64,000 bases of DNA from contig OY759225.1 in assembly GCA_963662175.1 (NCBI GenBank), positions 8,567,107 to 8,631,106 of the forward strand, read 5' to 3'. Every line of letters starts with the position of its first letter. Positions within the stretch are counted from its first letter, which is position 1. This document shows, in pieces, positions 1 to 10,205 of the stretch. The notes beneath the pieces are model-generated. The model was given only the letters and a program-made list of their open reading frames with translations, made no database searches and was not told the DNA's origin. The translations under genes were made by a program, and so were the position numbers. The DNA is from Aradus depressus (lineage: Eukaryota > Arthropoda > Insecta > Hemiptera > Aradidae).

Positions 1-2004
1 CGTCAGTAATGTCTGAGGATGGATAGGAATGTCGGCAGTATATGTATTGTAAAGGATGGGACCTAGGATGCTACCCTGTGGGACACCGGCCCGAATAGGT
101 ATGAGTTCTGAGTACTCAGAGCCTACTCGGACCTTGAAATGGCGATCACTAAGGTAAGATTTCAGGATGAGGTAGTAGGTACTGGGAAGGAAGTGTTTCA
201 GTTTGAAGAGCAGCCCCGGGTGCCAGACTCGATCAAAGGCTTGCGCCACGTCGAGAAAGGCGCCCGTGCAATACTCCTTGCATTCTAATGCATTAGATAT
301 GCAATCGACAACCCGAAAACACTGTTGGGTAGTGGAATGTTCAGGACGAAATCCAAACTGGTGTTTAGGTAAAATGGATTGAGATTCAAGGATTGGGATA
401 AAACGTTTCAACAAGAGTTTTTCAAGGATTTTAGAGAAGATTGGGAGCAAGCTAATAGGACGGTAGGAGGAGACATCAGAGAGAGGTTTGTTGGGTTTGG
501 GAATAACAGAAAGGATGGAATACTTCCATTGGACAGGAAAGTAGGTAGTTCTGAGGACTGAGTTGTATATAAGGGTGAGGAATAGGACAGCTTTGCGGGG
601 AAGGTTTCGTAGGATTTTCCCTGTGATCAGGTCAAATCCAGGAGACTTACGGAATGGAATTTTATTTAGAATGTGTTGTACATCAGAGGGATGAAAGGCC
701 TTTGGCGGAGGAGAGAGAGGCAAAGGACTGGTAAGGAACTCTTCAACTTCTGAAGTATGAAGGGCGTTATAATCAGGATGGGGTGTGAACGTATTTTTGA
801 GGTGAGAGGCAAAGAGCTGAGCCTTCTCCTCGTCGGATCTGACCCAGGAGCCATTTTGCTTGATGGGATAGGATAAAGGACTATATTTTAGAATTTTTCG
901 GGTTGCAAACCACAGGGAATTATCTTTGGTGGAAAGGGAAGCTAGGTATTCATTATAATTTTCGGAGCGGAATTGTGAAAGTTGGATTTTGAGGTTTCGG
1001 GAAAGGTTATTGAAGGCAGTTTTGTCGGAAGGATACCGTGTTCGTTGCCATAGGGCACGAGCGCGGCGTTTTTCTGAAAGGAGAAGTTGGATGTGGCGAG
1101 GAAGAGGAGGGTTCGGGTTTGAAACTGTAGGAGGAGTAGGAGTAGATGAAGCGTTCCAAGCACAGTCCTGTATGGCTTTAGTGAATTTTTGTACGGCTTC
1201 ATCTAAGTCCTCAGGAGTTTTAAGGATTACATTTAAGTCAATTTGGTTTTCTAAGGAGGTTCTGAAGAGGTCCCAATTCACTGGGCCGGAAGTTAAGGAA
1301 GGCTTTGATGGGACAGATAACGGGGTTAGACCAACGGTGAGGAGAACAGGACTATGGTCTGAGGATAAGTCGGGGAAGGAATAGGTAGAGGAGAATAAGG
1401 ATCCTGTGCCAGATCCAACAAAGAAGTCTACGAGGTCTGGGTTGCGGTTAGGATCAGTAGGCCAATAGGTGGGAGAGCCGGGGGAGTAGATGTCATAGTG
1501 TTGGGTGTTAATAACATCGTTTAGGATTCGTCCTCGGGAATTTGGAACTCTGCTTCCCCATTGGTGGTGCTTCGCATTGAAGTCACCGCCAACGATGAAG
1601 CGAGGCCCCAGGGATCGGAAAAGGGTGAGGAACTCGTGATGGGGAATGAGTTTACTGGGAGTACAATATACTGCCGAGATAGTGACAGGGAAGGGAAAAA
1701 GTGACAAGGAGATCGTAGCGATTTGGAATGATTCTGTAGCCTGTGAGGAGAAAAGGTGATGGGATAAGGACTGTTTGATAAGGATGAGTGCGCCACCTCG
1801 GGCCCTATCTCCTGGGTAGTCAGACCTGTAGCTCCGGTATCCTGGGATACTGAAGTACAGGCTGGTTGTCAAGTGGGTCTCCGTAATGAGAGCGATGTCT
1901 ACATGTCTGTCAGTTAGTAGTAGTTCTAGTTCTTGTCTATGGGGTAACAGCCCATTCGAATTCCAAAGGAGGATCTGGAGAGGAAAGGAATTTAAAGGGA
2001 TCAT
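1..2004 (-). CDS. Jockey ORF2: AP-like endonuclease and reverse transcriptase (partial, runs off edge)
   Basis: I translated this frame codon by codon: 668 codons without a stop from the ATG at 2004 to base 1. The endonuclease comes first: LLWNSNGLL near residue 13, ITETHL near 40, GGDFNAKHHQWGSR near 142, and SSDHSPVLL near 215. The RT domain follows from about residue 450: KSPGFDLITGKIL, SSYRPISLLPIFSKILE, QFGFRPEHSTTQQ, the first catalytic block FLDVAQAFDRVWH, and AGVPQGSILGPILYNIY. The window ends before the FADD box. In family members this protein nicks target DNA and copies the element RNA by target-primed reverse transcription. The ATG overlaps the Gag stop as ATGA, which suggests coupled translation or reinitiation. 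No frameshift or stop is present. Confidence 0.93.
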   Translation of the reverse strand, partial: MIPLNSFPLQILLWNSNGLLPHRQELELLLTDRHVDIALITETHLTTSLYFSIPGYRSYRSDYPGDRARGGALILIKQSLSHHLFSSQATESFQIATISLSLFPFPVTISAVYCTPSKLIPHHEFLTLFRSLGPRFIVGGDFNAKHHQWGSRVPNSRGRILNDVINTQHYDIYSPGSPTYWPTDPNRNPDLVDFFVGSGTGSLFSSTYSFPDLSSDHSPVLLTVGLTPLSVPSKPSLTSGPVNWDLFRTSLENQIDLNVILKTPEDLDEAVQKFTKAIQDCAWNASSTPTPPTVSNPNPPLPRHIQLLLSEKRRARALWQRTRYPSDKTAFNNLSRNLKIQLSQFRSENYNEYLASLSTKDNSLWFATRKILKYSPLSYPIKQNGSWVRSDEEKAQLFASHLKNTFTPHPDYNALHTSEVEEFLTSPLPLSPPPKAFHPSDVQHILNKIPFRKSPGFDLITGKILRNLPRKAVLFLTLIYNSVLRTTYFPVQWKYSILSVIPKPNKPLSDVSSYRPISLLPIFSKILEKLLLKRFIPILESQSILPKHQFGFRPEHSTTQQCFRVVDCISNALECKEYCTGAFLDVAQAFDRVWHPGLLFKLKHFLPSTYYLILKSYLSDRHFKVRVGSEYSELIPIRAGVPQGSILGPILYNTYTADIPIHPQTLLT

Positions 2005-3302
2005 CGGGAGGATTCGGGTAGGAGTTTAGAGACGAGGAGGCTTAACATCGATATGAGAGGGGTGATTAACGACTTAAAGTCATTGAGAAAGGAGGTGAGG
2101 TGACTGATAACATCAGGGGTTGAGGATGTAGGGAGCTGGCTGGATGGGAGAGGATGAGGAAGGTTTTTTGGCTGTTGGGGGTAGTGAGAGGTAGGAGGTG
2201 GATAGTGAGAGGTAGGAGGTGGGTAGTGAGAGGTAGGAGGTGGCTGTGTTCGTGGTGGGCTGGCCACTTGGGCGTAGGACCGGGGAAGTGAGGAGGTGGC
2301 TCTGGGCTGACGGGCTGCAGCTGGCTGGAACCTGAGCTGGGGCACTGGTCTCAATGGTGGCGGTGGGACTGGTAAAGGAGCCGTCGGTGTCTTCATGGGG
2401 GGTTTGGCTGCCGCTTGCCTCTTCTTCATACGATCTTGTATTTCTCTGTGGACCTGGCAACCCCTGTAGTTGGCTGGGTGGTTATCCCCGCAAAGGACGC
2501 AGATCGCGGGTTCAATACGGTCCTTCTTAGCACAGTCCGCCGAAAGATGATTGCCCGGACACTTCACACACCTGGGGGGATGGTGGCAGTAAGAGTGTGT
2601 GTGGCCATACTCCTGGCATTTTGTGCATTGAGGGATATCTTTTCTGCGTCGCGGTTCCTCGACCTGTATTCTTGTGTACAGTAAATACTGTAACTTAAAT
2701 ATTTCTTTGCTCTTTTCACTTATAGCCAGGTCCACGAAGAAGAGGGGAAGAGGTGTCTTATAGATAGGATGACGCACATTATTAACGTTTTTCACGCTGA
2801 ACCCGTGCTTTTGAAAAAGCGCCGATTTAATCTCATCGGGTTGCGTTGAATGGTGCAGTCCTCTTATTACTACCCGGTAAGACCTATCTTCCCGAAGCTG
2901 ATAACAATGAAAGTCAGCCTCAGTGTCTTCAAGATGCTTCACAGTCTTTCTGAAGGTGTCGCTGTCTTGGGGGTAAACGACTAGGTCGTAGAGACGGGAG
3001 CGGCACGTGAAAGTCCCCTCTCCAACAGTCCTAATTAGCTGGGAGCAGAACTTTTTGAAGTCTGAGATGTTCTTCACAACGATAGGAGGTGGCTTGGGGA
3101 CTTGGGTGTTGGCGGGTTGCTGGGATGTGGAGGGAGGGGGAAGGCTGGCTTCATCCTCTGAGGTTTCTCCTTCCGTGTTTTTGGCTTGTTTAGTTTGGGG
3201 TGAACCTGTTTTATTTGCATCTGGAGCTTTCTTGTAGGTTCGTTTCCGTGCTTTACTACTGACGACATTGAATCCTGAATTGTCGTCTTGAACATCATCC
3301 AT
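2001..3302 (-). CDS. Jockey ORF1: Gag-like RNA-binding protein with zinc knuckles
   Basis: 433 residues. The N-terminal third is charged and low-complexity (lysine-rich, then PPPSTSQQ). Residues about 85-215 resemble the PRE_C2HC region of arthropod jockey Gag proteins (YRVVIRGLHHST, IYKTPLPLFFVDL). Three knuckles follow: CTKCQEYGHTHSYC (C-x2-C-x4-H-x4-C), CVKCPGNHLSADC, and CVLCGDNHPANYRGC. The C-terminal third is proline-rich and contains a short tandem repeat (PPPTSHY three times). It ends in a hydrophobic stretch, LISMLSLLVSKLL. Family Gags bind element RNA and form the ribonucleoprotein. The stop overlaps the start of ORF2 by four bases. Confidence 0.92.
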   Translation of the reverse strand: MDDVQDDNSGFNVVSSKARKRTYKKAPDANKTGSPQTKQAKNTEGETSEDEASLPPPSTSQQPANTQVPKPPPIVVKNISDFKKFCSQLIRTVGEGTFTCRSRLYDLVVYPQDSDTFRKTVKHLEDTEADFHCYQLREDRSYRVVIRGLHHSTQPDEIKSALFQKHGFSVKNVNNVRHPIYKTPLPLFFVDLAISEKSKEIFKLQYLLYTRIQVEEPRRRKDIPQCTKCQEYGHTHSYCHHPPRCVKCPGNHLSADCAKKDRIEPAICVLCGDNHPANYRGCQVHREIQDRMKKRQAAAKPPMKTPTAPLPVPPPPLRPVPQLRFQPAAARQPRATSSLPRSYAQVASPPRTQPPPTSHYPPPTSHYPPPTSHYPQQPKNLPHPLPSSQLPTSSTPDVISHLTSFLNDFKSLITPLISMLSLLVSKLLPESSR

Positions 3303-3716
3303 TTTTAGAAATAAATAAAGTAATGATAATTAATAATAATAAAATGATTAAAAAAAAAAAAATTAAAAAAAAAAAGTACGAGAGGCAGCCTTGAACTCGG
3401 TACCTTCCAGTTAGAATGGACACCGTCCAGCTCCTACTCCACGGTGACAGTGATAGAAATGGAGCCAGAACCATATATAGAGTATCACTTGAGTGCCCGG
3501 CAGACAGGACTTGACAGGATCGGCGTCACTCACTACACATTTCGAAATTTAAAAAATAGAAAAAACAAAAAGAAACTGTTAGTTACTCACTATTCATCCC
3601 AAAAGTCTAGATAGTGATGCACAAAACAAAACAATAATTCACAAAATCATAGACAATTTGAAGTCGAGACAGCACGAAAATAAGTACGTGTTTCCACCTC
3701 GGGAGCTGGTGGGGCA
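3303..3716 (-). promoter_or_regulatory. Probable 5' UTR and internal promoter of the jockey LINE
   Basis: About 410 bp between the Gag ATG and AT-rich flank. It contains two A/T homopolymer runs (3350-3376) and a GC-richer block at 3380-3535. Jockey elements carry an internal Pol II promoter here, so that role is inferred from the family. The 5' boundary near 3716 is judged only from the composition change. Confidence 0.5.
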
Positions 3717-3771
3717 CTCATATAAATATAAATAAATAATATATATGACTCCAATATACTAATGTTGAAAC

Positions 3772-4180
3772 AATAATGAACAATTTTTATACAAATAAAT
3801 AATACAATTCACAAATTGTTCATTATATAATTGATTCGTAAATTTTTTAAAATTTGAGTTATGAACACTTAATAATGAACAATTTTTATACAAATAAATA
3901 ATACAATTCACAAATTGTTCATTATATAATTGATTCGTAAATTTTTTAAAATTTGAGTTATGAACACTTAATAATGAACAATTTTTATACAAATAAATAA
4001 TACAATTCACAAATTGTTCATTATATAATTGATTCGTAAATTTTTTAAAATTTGAGTTATGAACACTTAATAATGAACAATTTTTATACAAATAAATAAT
4101 ACAATTCACAAATTGTTCATTATATAATTGATTCGTAAATTTTTTAAAATTTGAGTTATGAACACTTAATAATGAACAAT
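3772..4180. repeat. Minisatellite, 99-bp unit, about four copies
   Basis: Near-identical units start at 3772 and recur every 99 bp (second at 3871). Because 99 is a multiple of three, one frame on the minus strand stays open through all copies as a 33-residue repeat. That open frame is a by-product of the period. The array is about 80% A+T and its units are almost identical, so it expanded recently. Confidence 0.9.
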
Positions 4181-4472
4181 TTTTATGCAAATAAATTATA
4201 CTCGAATAATAAATTATTAATAATGGACAATTTATGTACAAATTCGTTAAACTCGAGGTATGAACAATTTACATACAAATATGTTGAACTCGACAAGTTA
4301 ACTGAAATGTACAAAGTGACAATAAGACATTTTCATTTTTTTTCTTTTATTTGGATTGTACTTCGTGATTGATTACCCCACAAAATTCGGAAATGTATGC
4401 AATATTACATAATATTATGTTATATATTTTCTTATATATTATATATATAATGTTATATTATACTTCTTTTAC
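4181..4472. other. AT-rich sequence, no gene seen
   Basis: Decayed continuation of the minisatellite (to about 4290), then TA-rich DNA with a (TA)n-like tract near 4420-4460. Confidence 0.6.
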
Positions 4473-4563
4473 CTTTGGACCTCGCCTCCAGTTTTTCTGC
4501 CTCCGGCTGTAGGCTAACAAGAAGGCCGGCAATGAAGAAACATACTTCAATCACACCGAATAT
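4473..4563 (-). CDS. Candidate host-gene exon encoding a transmembrane segment
   Basis: A 91-bp block of ordinary coding composition inside AT-rich DNA. On the minus strand it is preceded by a pyrimidine-biased tract ending TGTTGCAG and followed by AAAG|GTAAAAG, a good acceptor and donor. One frame is open throughout. It begins IFGVIEVCFFIAGLLVSL, a plausible membrane helix, then gives a charged tail QPEAEKLEARSK. The length (30 codons plus one base) means it must be joined to other exons. I do not recognise the protein and found no partner exon. It could be an old gene fragment, but neither the codons nor the splice signals look degraded. Confidence 0.42.
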
Positions 4564-5080
4564 CTGCAACAGATGAAATTCAAATTATCAGATTTATTGT
4601 TATTGAAATGGAAAATTATAGTTCAAAATTCCAAATTTCATTAGTTAAGGTTCAATGTTTCAAATTGTAGGGACCTAAGCATCCAATGTTGTTATAGTTT
4701 CTTCCTAAATTTTGCTTTCCAAGGTTTAGTTACCTTGAATAGAGGTCTTGTCCAAGTACCTGACAGCGTACAGGCTTGGGACCTTCATTTAACATGCCTG
4801 GTTTTTACCTGTCTGTTTAGTCTGATTTGGTGGTACTTACACATGTTATCCATGCTATGAGAATTGTACCTTCAGATAATGTGAAAACCCAGCAGCATTT
4901 GTTTGCTGTGAATCTGTATCTATTTGAACGAGGCATTAAAATATTAAGTTATTATTATCATTAAACGAATAACACACACAAAACAATAAAAACAGAATAC
5001 ATAGGTTAAAAAATATTATATTTATAATAATATAGAATAATATTTGTAGCTATGGTAATAATATTTCTAAATTGAAAAAC
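4564..5080. other. Unassigned AT-rich sequence
   Basis: No open frame with recognisable features. If the neighbouring exon is real, this would be intron. Confidence 0.5.
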
Positions 5081-5099
5081 GCAAACATATTGTGGGTAC

Positions 5100-5810
5100 C
5101 TGTAATAAATAATCTAAACACATTTTATTTCTCCAGCTAAACCTAGTATTGGGGAAGTTGTGTAATCGCACAAAAATTCGGTGCGTTTTCTTGTTTTTCG
5201 ATGTGTGTGTGTCTGCGGACACGATAATTCCCGATAGAATAAATGTATCGACATAAAATTGTAAATTTAAATTCAAAACTGCATGAAGACGACACCAATC
5301 AATTTTCAGCGGAATTGACCAAAGGTTAAGAGGGGATTAGGGGGGAGTCTTAACACAAAAACTCTAATAACTGCCAATAGAATGAATATATCGACATAAA
5401 ATTGCAAATTTAAATTCAAAACTCTATAAAGACGACACATCAATTTTCAGCGGAATTAACCAAAGGAGAAGGGGGGATTAGGGGAGATTCTTAACACAAA
5501 AACTCTAATAACTGCCAATAGAATGAATATATCGACATAAAATTGCAAATTTAAATTCAGAACTCTATGAAGACGACACTTATTAATTTTCAGCGGTTTT
5601 GACCAAAGGAGAAGGGGGAATTAGAGGGGAGTCTTAACACAAAAATTCTAATAACTGCCAATAGAATGATTGTATCGACATAAAATTGTAAATGTAAATT
5701 CAAAACTCCATAAAGACGACACTTATTAATTTTCAGCGGAATTGACAAAAGAGAGGGATCAGTGGAGAGGCTCAACTCAAAATCTATCTACTATCGAAAT
5801 TAAATTTCAA
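5100..5810 (+). repeat. ACTTCCCC-family repeat with internal tandem expansion (about 141-bp unit, four copies)
   Basis: The 5' part (GGGGAAGTT, then GTGTGTGTCTGCGGACACGA) matches a family dispersed through the window. From about 5225, one internal segment is repeated four times with a period near 141-143 bp. Each unit carries AGAATGAATATATCGACAT and TTTTCAGCGG. Other copies carry this segment once or twice. Confidence 0.8.
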
Positions 5811-5847
5811 AATTCACAACCCAATTAGGCATAACCTAGATACCTTA

Positions 5848-6033
5848 CCCGTAGTGAGTCATATCGCCTAGGTACCTACTACCGGAGCGCTCATTTGTCA
5901 CTCTGGTGTACATGAGCCCGACTCTACTATGAGAGTCCTACATTTTTATTCACCTAGGGGTCATTAACGAGTAACTGAAATCGTACAAGCTCGAGATTAT
6001 CGCTTAACGTCCCTTACATGGGCCTCGATCCGT
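5848..6033 (-). mobile_element. SINE-A, body and partial tail, minus orientation
   Basis: Shows the reverse of the SINE-A body (ACCGGAGCGCTC, CACTCTGGTG, GCCCGACTCTACTATG, GCTTAACGTCCC). The tRNA-like head is missing. Confidence 0.7.
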
Positions 6034-6229
6034 TTTTTTTTTTTTTTTTTTATTTATATGATCAAAATTTTGTTAGGGGTTGTAAATATATTCCCTGTTC
6101 CAAAAAAGATTAACAATGTTGAAGAGGGCGAAGGATGCATATGGCCCGACTCTGCTAATATTAGATGGGGAGCTAAAATAAATATTTGCTGTTTGTTTTA
6201 ACAAAATGACTTACACAATTTTTTCTGAC

Positions 6230-6756
6230 TTTCTTATACTTTCCAAGTCACATGAAGTAGAGGGAAAGTTATGTAATTGGTAAGTAATTCAATGTTGAAT
6301 TTCCAAAAAAAAAAATCCTGGTTATCTGTCAGTGAACACCATAACTCCCAATAGAATGAATCATTCTAAACCTCCGGAGTTGGTCAAGAAGAGCAGTTCT
6401 TCGTTTGTTATTCGGTACTTTAATAAATTCTTTTGAGAGTCGACAGTCGGTTGTTCGACCCAAGAAGAGTTTTGTTTCCATTACTACTTTCTTAGGAACC
6501 TATCCATTCTCTACAGCATAAGAAGAGCCCGAATTTCGTGCAGTAAAAAATTTTTTAAAAATTTAAATGTTCATAAAGACATGAAAAAAAAATATATACT
6601 TCTATTAATCTATAGCTTGGGCTAAAATGTCTTTTTACTTTACGACAGCTTTACGAAATATAACTATTGGAAGTTATGTAATTGGTCAAAATTCGATGTT
6701 GAATTTTCAATTAAATTTCATTTCGAGCCCTTGGTCCAAAAATGAAAAAAAAAAAA
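6230..6756 (+). repeat. ACTTCCCC-family fragments, left of Helentron copy 1
   Basis: Contains GAGGGAAAGTTATGTAATTG twice and a CCAAAAATGA poly-A segment that ends exactly at the Helentron. The family sequence resumes after 7364 (GTCTATGTGTACGATAA), so this copy was split by that insertion. Confidence 0.65.
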
Positions 6757-7364
6757 ATTAAGGAGTAGTCAAGGTCCACGCCATAGATTTTCCGTGAAAA
6801 CGTCGGTATAAAATCATTTTTCATTTTATTTTCGATGCTGCCGTAGCTCTTGCATTTCTTCGGCACTAGACTTTTTAGGTTTTTTAAATTCCTTTTGATG
6901 CGAGCTTTCCTCTGATTTGCGTTTTCTGTAATTCCGCGCATATTTACGATGCATATGAGACGACATCTTTACTTTTTTTGCAATTTTCAATTTAATACTG
7001 ATTTTTACATATATTTCGGCGAATATTTTAATTGTTACACTTTGAGTCCTAGTAGTGCTCCTCAAGGTCTTTACAATGACACCCGAATCAACGTCCTATC
7101 TAAATGCGTTATCACGCTACACTAATTTCTAATTTTAAACAACGCTAATTCGCAACAATCATCCGCTGGCGTCCACACTAGCCCGATAACGTCACAGGTA
7201 AAACAAACACGTACAGACATGCTCTATCCATTGTGACCTCAACCGTTGTTATCGCATTATTAGTCTCGTAGTTATTAGCGATTGAAATCTGACGGTATTT
7301 TGTAAAATAAGAAAGTTTGACCGGCTATCACTGTGCTTAACGAGCGAATAGACGTTTTCACGTC
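6757..7364 (-). mobile_element. Helentron-like Helitron, non-autonomous copy 1
   Basis: About 608 bp, one of three related copies. On the minus strand it starts GACGTGAAAACGTC, a 5-bp stem with a GAAA loop. It ends soon after GACGTTTTCACGG, giving a short inverted match between the two ends. It sits between T residues of an A/T run in an ACTTCCCC-family repeat. Subterminal inverted ends and T|T insertion fit Helentron/Helitron2 rather than canonical 5'-TC/CTRR-3' Helitrons. The element is too short to hold Rep and helicase domains. Confidence 0.7.
6826..7065 (-). pseudogene. N-terminal remnant of Helitron ORF
   Basis: A 79-codon frame whose second half (from MSSHMHRKYARNYRKRK) is basic and polar and is shared with the copies at 39.2 and 52.1 kb. 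Arginine/lysine-rich heads of this kind precede Rep in many arthropod Helitron proteins, which is the basis of the assignment. No Rep HUH motif or helicase Walker motif is present. It is probably non-functional. Confidence 0.5.
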
Positions 7365-7365
7365 A

Positions 7366-8990
7366 AAAGACCTGTCTATGTGTACGATAATTACCATTGC
7401 GAACTTGAACCTATTGCTCTCTTGATGGAACCGTTCCCCGTGTTCATCCGAAATTGCTCCTAAATTTTCAATGAAGTAATCCAGGTGTGAGAAGGAAATG
7501 CACTTTAAGAGAAATGTTACACCCCATGGCTCTATTCCTCGACATGAGCGACATAATCATCACTTTTCTTATTTCCCAAAAAATTACTGTGTAAACTCTA
7601 TGTAGCGACACTTAAGGGACTGCTCATTTCTTGGCGTTATTGAGAGTTGTCGTTAAATGAAGAGCAGAAAAATCAATACACATTACATTACATTTAATAG
7701 TATTTTACTACTATAATATGTGTTTACTAATAAAGTATAAAATTTACAAACAACAAACATTAATATTGATACAAATAACAACGCTTATTGCGTATAGTCT
7801 GTTATCTTCATCTGACGTTTTTTGCTTCTCTAGTATTTTAAGGTAATCACAACAAACAAAAGAACGAATTTCTTGGAATCTTCGGTACGTATAATGCCGA
7901 CAGTCGAGGTAAATACGTGCTAGACAATAAAGCAACAAAATAACAAACAAAAGAACGTACACAGCTGCAGTTCTTATTAATTTGGGCAACTTGAAAGTAC
8001 TGTTTATTGCTTAGTAATGACGTATTGTTGATGTTATTTAGAGTGGGTGTGATGCTATAAAGAGTGTATCATTGTATGGACAACAAGGTAAACCAACCAG
8101 ATTCAAGTAATTTCGATGTTTTAGGATGTTTGTCGTTAAATCGAATGGCGTTAAATAGAGTTTACACTGTATTTATAATAAATATTAATAGTATAAATAT
8201 TATAATAAACGGTCGACTCGTTTTGGGGCGCAACCAACTCTTAACTTTACTTAAATATTACTGAGCAAGACTTATTTTTTTAAAATTCAATAAATAAGGG
8301 AGTCACATTTAATAATTTTTTATTCATTCAAAACAATTAATCTTTTTTTAAATTAGGGTTAGTGTGCATTGATACAATGATATAGAATTAATATATAATG
8401 AAAACCTTGCATGCTGTAATCAGATCATCTGGTGCGATTCTATGGTGATATCTCGTCTTTATGGCGTGTGTGACTTCTCCGTTAGTTCTCTTCTCGGGTT
8501 ATTTCTCATGGTATAATTTGAATCCCTCACATGTATTTTTCTCTCTTACCACTGGACCACTTTTTCACTCTTTTCACTTCACATTTACTTTTTATTTTTT
8601 AACTCACTCCTCATGACCACTCACATTCGTTAACTATCCACGGTCCAACCTCGACGACCATCTTTCCTCGTGGGCAAAACACACCACATCAACTTCTTAC
8701 AATTCGACAATCTCATTGGCTAAAAATAGCAATTATGCCCATCATATCACCTCTTTCCATATTTAGACCTATTATTATAATTATATATTTTTTTATTCAT
8801 CTTCTCTAAATCAACTTCAACAATAATTCTGATATTTAATATAATTACACAATTTAATTCTAATTAAAAAAATTCAATCTCTAACCCTGGTATAACCTCT
8901 CCGTTTCTCTACCTCTATGATTCGACGTGTGGGGCGTGGCACAAGACCAACAGTCTTTTCCACTTTACCCTTTCTCTTACATAACTGTAT
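7366..8990. other. Mostly unassigned sequence; one weak 81-codon frame
   Basis: The first 40 bp continue the ACTTCCCC-family repeat. The rest shows no repeat family that I can match elsewhere in the window. A minus-strand frame at 7744-7989 starts with a hydrophobic helix (AAVYVLLFVILLLYCLA) followed by a charged tail. With no homology, splice context or codon evidence I do not call it a gene. Confidence 0.4.
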
Positions 8991-9009
8991 GTGCGGTTTA
9001 GCGACCGTC

Positions 9010-9012
<3 letters not shown>

Positions 9013-9062
<50 letters not shown>
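9013..9062. repeat. (AT)n microsatellite
   Basis: About 25 uninterrupted AT dinucleotides. Confidence 0.97.
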
Positions 9063-9066
<4 letters not shown>

Positions 9067-9494
9067 AAAGTTCTAATATCTTTAATTCCCTCTCAATATG
9101 TATGGGAAGGTTTTCAGAGGGGATTTGGATAGGAATAAAGAATAAAAAATATTTAAGTATGCAAAGTGGAAGAAATGTTGAAAGTAACTCTAGAACTTTG
9201 CAAGACTTGTTGGATCCTTCTGAAAAAAAAAAAAAAAGAAATATATGTTTCCTTTATTTTTCTGGGGAGGGGGGTCCCTTAAAGAGATTTAGAAGTCTAA
9301 TAAATTCCCCCTGACTCTGCACCCCCTTCCTCGTTCTTGCGACCCCCGTTATTTAGCCTCCCTTGCCAGCCTCCCCTGTAAACATACCAACTTACACATA
9401 AACATAGTGTTCATTGTTCTCCTTCTTGGACTTACATTGGTCCAACTGTTTCCTGTAATTCTACTGTAATTCTGTCTTAAGGGGTTGACGGTTG

Positions 9495-9562
9495 CAGTTT
9501 AAAAAAAAAAAAAAAACTGTGCATCACCGACAATGTACTTCCCCAGAACGACCAAATCAATT
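9495..9562 (-). repeat. ACTTCCCC-family end fragment
   Basis: A poly-A run, then GTGCATCACCGACAATGTAC and TTCCCCAGAACGA. This is the typical terminus of the family in reverse orientation, cut by the neighbouring SINE. Confidence 0.7.
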
Positions 9563-9570
9563 TACTTTTT

Positions 9571-9784
9571 AGGGTGCCAATGGCTGAGAGGTAGCGTGCT
9601 TGCTTTCTGAGCTCAAAATCACTGAGATGAAAAACCCCATGAGCTTTCCATCTCTCGGAGGGAACAAAACACTCTACATTAGGTGAATAAAACTGGGTAG
9701 CCATAATTTAGGATTCCCACTGTCGTGTTGGGCTGGTAGAAGGCGATATGACCTTGTAGTTAAAGTCCGGGCATGAGTCATAAT
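9571..9784 (+). mobile_element. SINE-A, diverged near-full-length copy
   Basis: The tRNA-like head (GCCAATGGCTGAGAGGTAGC) is followed by the body and the conserved tail GGCGATATGACC...GGGCATGAGTCATAATAA. It is more diverged than the copy at 43.3 kb, and its B box is degraded. Confidence 0.75.
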
Positions 9785-9799
9785 AACTTATTTCACAAC

Positions 9800-10010
9800 G
9801 ATTATTTCAGTTGAGACTCAGATGTGGGACAGAAATAACTTGTCTGTCCCCATCCATGAAATTTTAAATTGTTAAAGTTTTTAGATGATTTTATTTATCA
9901 GACTGCCTGATGATGAGGGCAACCTCGAAAGCCGGCTAGCTAATACAAATAAAAATTCTGTGTGAGGTCACACTACAGCTTATTTGATAAATAACTAAGT
10001 TAATTACAAT
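9800..10010 (+). repeat. Hammerhead-bearing repeat H, copy 1
   Basis: Shares GGGACAGAAATAACTTGTCT and CATGAAATTTTAAATTGTTA with copies at 17.3 and 28.5 kb. The ribozyme motif lies in its 3' half and is followed by CTGTGTGAGGTCA. It may be a retrozyme or a Penelope-like end. No ORF is present. Confidence 0.7.
9894..9953 (+). ncRNA. Type I hammerhead ribozyme motif (repeat H)
   Basis: The core CTGATGA (9907-9913) is followed by one extra T. Stem II is GAGG-GCAA-CCTC, then GAAA (9927-9930). Stem III is the self-complementary AGCC/GGCT with A at position 17, placing cleavage after 9938. Stem I pairs GC (9905-9906) with GC (9939-9940), then after an internal loop TTTAT (9894-9898) with ATAAA (9949-9953). 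A very short stem III is typical of Penelope-like and retrozyme hammerheads, which often act as dimers. Confidence 0.68.
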
Positions 10011-10069
10011 TTTTGCTTCACCTCCGAAATAAGTCGACCGTTTGGACTAAAAATATTTATTTTTTTATT

Positions 10070-10205
10070 TTTTTTTTGCTGGAGGGGAATGCTTTTTACG
10101 CACTTCCAGGGAAGATAGCCCTGGATAGAGTGGAACTCGAGCCGTGGCTCCATACCCACTAAAACCCCCTCCTTGCCGATCCTGATTCCCTTCCGCGGAA
10201 CTGAC
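10070..10205 (-). mobile_element. Probable 3' end of an R1-clade LINE
   Basis: On the minus strand: GGGGGTTTTAGTGGGTATGG, then GTGCGTAAAAAGCATTCCCC and an A-rich tail. This matches the style of R1-clade 3' ends I recall from the family. No coding sequence remains. Confidence 0.4.

Larger units (their letters stand above)
1..3716 (-). mobile_element. Jockey-clade non-LTR retrotransposon, 5' two thirds
   Basis: A LINE reading leftward and cut by the window edge. It contains a GC-richer 5' UTR, a Gag ORF and an EN/RT ORF, all uninterrupted. The drop into AT-rich sequence near 3716 marks the probable 5' end, so this copy does not look 5'-truncated. Two intact ORFs suggest a young insertion. The end of RT and the 3' tail lie outside the window. 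Confidence 0.88.

Noticed and set aside
2113..2460. 115-codon frame on the minus strand inside Gag
   Set aside because: A shadow of the Gag ORF in another frame, driven by the same proline-rich repeats.
3370..3450. tRNA-like sequence in the jockey 5' UTR (GAGTTCAAGGC resembles a B box, T run follows)
   Set aside because: The T-stem does not pair, and I could not place an A box.
3759..4241. 160-codon open frame with a 33-residue repeat
   Set aside because: It exists only because the 99-bp minisatellite period is a multiple of three; composition and translation are not protein-like.
7744..7989. 81-codon membrane-protein-like ORF
   Set aside because: AT-rich codons and chance hydrophobic runs are common here; no homology, promoter or splice context.
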